From Sulfurimonas sp. (GTDB lineage Bacteria; Campylobacterota; Campylobacteria; Campylobacterales; Sulfurimonadaceae), in the NCBI GenBank assembly GCA_027063745.1, contig JAMORG010000054.1:1-37949 (forward strand): DNA of 37,949 nt. Reading direction: 5' to 3'. The position numbers were made by a program, and so were the translations under genes. This document shows, in pieces, positions 37,549 through 37,949 of this stretch. The notes under the pieces were generated by a model. The model was not told the DNA's origin. It did no database searches and saw only the letters and a program-made list of their open reading frames with translations. How positions within the stretch are numbered: the first letter of the stretch is position 1; each line of letters begins with the position of its first letter.

Positions 37549-37949
37549 ATGGGTGCATTGGTAAATTTAGAAACAGAAGAGAGACTTTTAGAGTTAGAAG
37601 TAAAAAGATTTGAACTTGAACAAAGAAGAGCTATGGCACTAAGTAAAAGTGCCTTTTTTCCTGACAATCTAAAGGGAGATGTTGCAAGTGCAGTTATTAT
37701 CTATGATTTGGCTAGCCGTATGAATGTTAGTGTTATGGAAATAGCACAAAGCATCTATATTATTTACAACAAACCATCTTTTTCAACAAGCTACTTGGTT
37801 GCAAGACTAAACACTAGCGGTCGCATAAAAGGCAGCTTGGTTACAGTTATAAGTGACGATAAACAGAGTGCTTACTCTTATGCTATTGATGCTGAGACTG
37901 GCGAAAAATTAGTCGGTATGACCTATACAATGGAGATTGCAAAAAAAGA
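37549..37949 (+). CDS. recT: RecT-family single-strand annealing protein, N-terminal part (continues at window start)
   Basis: ATG at 37549, one base after the recE stop. The N-terminus AVIIYDLASRMNVSVMEIAQSIYIIYNKPSFSTSYLVA is the RecT pattern of N-(x)-Y-x-I-x-x-x-P-x-F/W-S-x-x-F/L. The reading frame runs off the end inside the 103-bp repeat and continues seamlessly at base 1, giving 250 aa in all. RecE and RecT together make a RecET recombination pair. Confidence 0.9.
   Translation, partial: MGALVNLETEERLLELEVKRFELEQRRAMALSKSAFFPDNLKGDVASAVIIYDLASRMNVSVMEIAQSIYIIYNKPSFSTSYLVARLNTSGRIKGSLVTVISDDKQSAYSYAIDAETGEKLVGMTYTMEIAKK
37847..37949. repeat. 103-bp direct terminal repeat, right copy (circular joint)
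   Basis: Exact copy of bases 1-103; see the left copy. Together they show the sequence is a closed circle of 37,846 bp. Confidence 0.95.

Noticed and set aside
1-37949. tRNA genes, CRISPR arrays, insertion sequences, a reverse transcriptase or a diversity-generating repeat
   Set aside because: I found no cloverleaf, no evenly spaced repeat array, no transposase frame and no reverse transcriptase motif anywhere in the window.

Overview
The window is one complete circular genome of a temperate, probably podovirus-type phage, opened inside its recT gene. Bases 1-103 are repeated exactly at 37847-37949, so the unique circle is 37,846 bp and recT (37549 to the end, then 1-455) is intact across the joint. 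There is an integrase, an S24-type CI repressor facing a Cro-like protein, RecE/RecT recombination genes, a large terminase, a P22-type portal, an SU10-type capsid protein, a giant ejection-type protein and a lysis cassette. I see no sheath, tube or tape-measure gene. The low GC, the protein style and the holin/lysozyme types suggest a host among the Campylobacterota (Sulfurimonas/Sulfurovum/Arcobacter-like). That host call is inference, since no search could be run.

Layout. The plus strand carries cI and a small membrane protein (34377-35157). After a 0.6-kb structured leader it carries an early/recombination operon: four tiny genes, recE, recT, a small gene, an excisionase-like gene and int (36198 through the joint to 1985). 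The minus strand carries nearly everything else as one long leftward array from cro (34281) to lysozyme (2102). Its order is cro, an RHH regulator, a 263-nt structured leader, an HTH protein, an O-like replication protein, a helicase-loader candidate, a PAPS-reductase-family enzyme, RusA, terS, terL (with an intein in the P-loop), portal, scaffold, capsid, adaptor, about a dozen tail/fibre/virion genes, three ejection-type proteins, then the XhlA-like, holin and lysozyme genes.

Control. Five copies of an operator GTAAG-N5-CTTAC form two clusters. O1-O3 lie between cro and cI. O4-O5 lie upstream of a convergent lipoprotein gene and the recET leader. The first two sites of each cluster are 34 bp apart, a lambda-like OR/OL arrangement bracketing cI plus two exclusion-type cargo genes. 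Downstream of both early control regions lie strongly structured leaders. A 14-base box AATCAATACAAAAG, each copy next to a hairpin, occurs four times, three of them directly at ribosome binding sites. A second repeated element (CTCTTATTTT box) precedes the capsid gene and two ejection-protein genes. Before the capsid gene it follows a clear terminator, so I read it as a late promoter.

Most notable: the intein inserted in the terminase Walker A motif; the two mutually exclusive hairpins abutting the Shine-Dalgarno at 33562-33634; the hairpin-plus-box leader family; the operator network; the 55-aa miniature of the neighbouring 325-aa coiled-coil protein; and the CTCTTATTTT elements.
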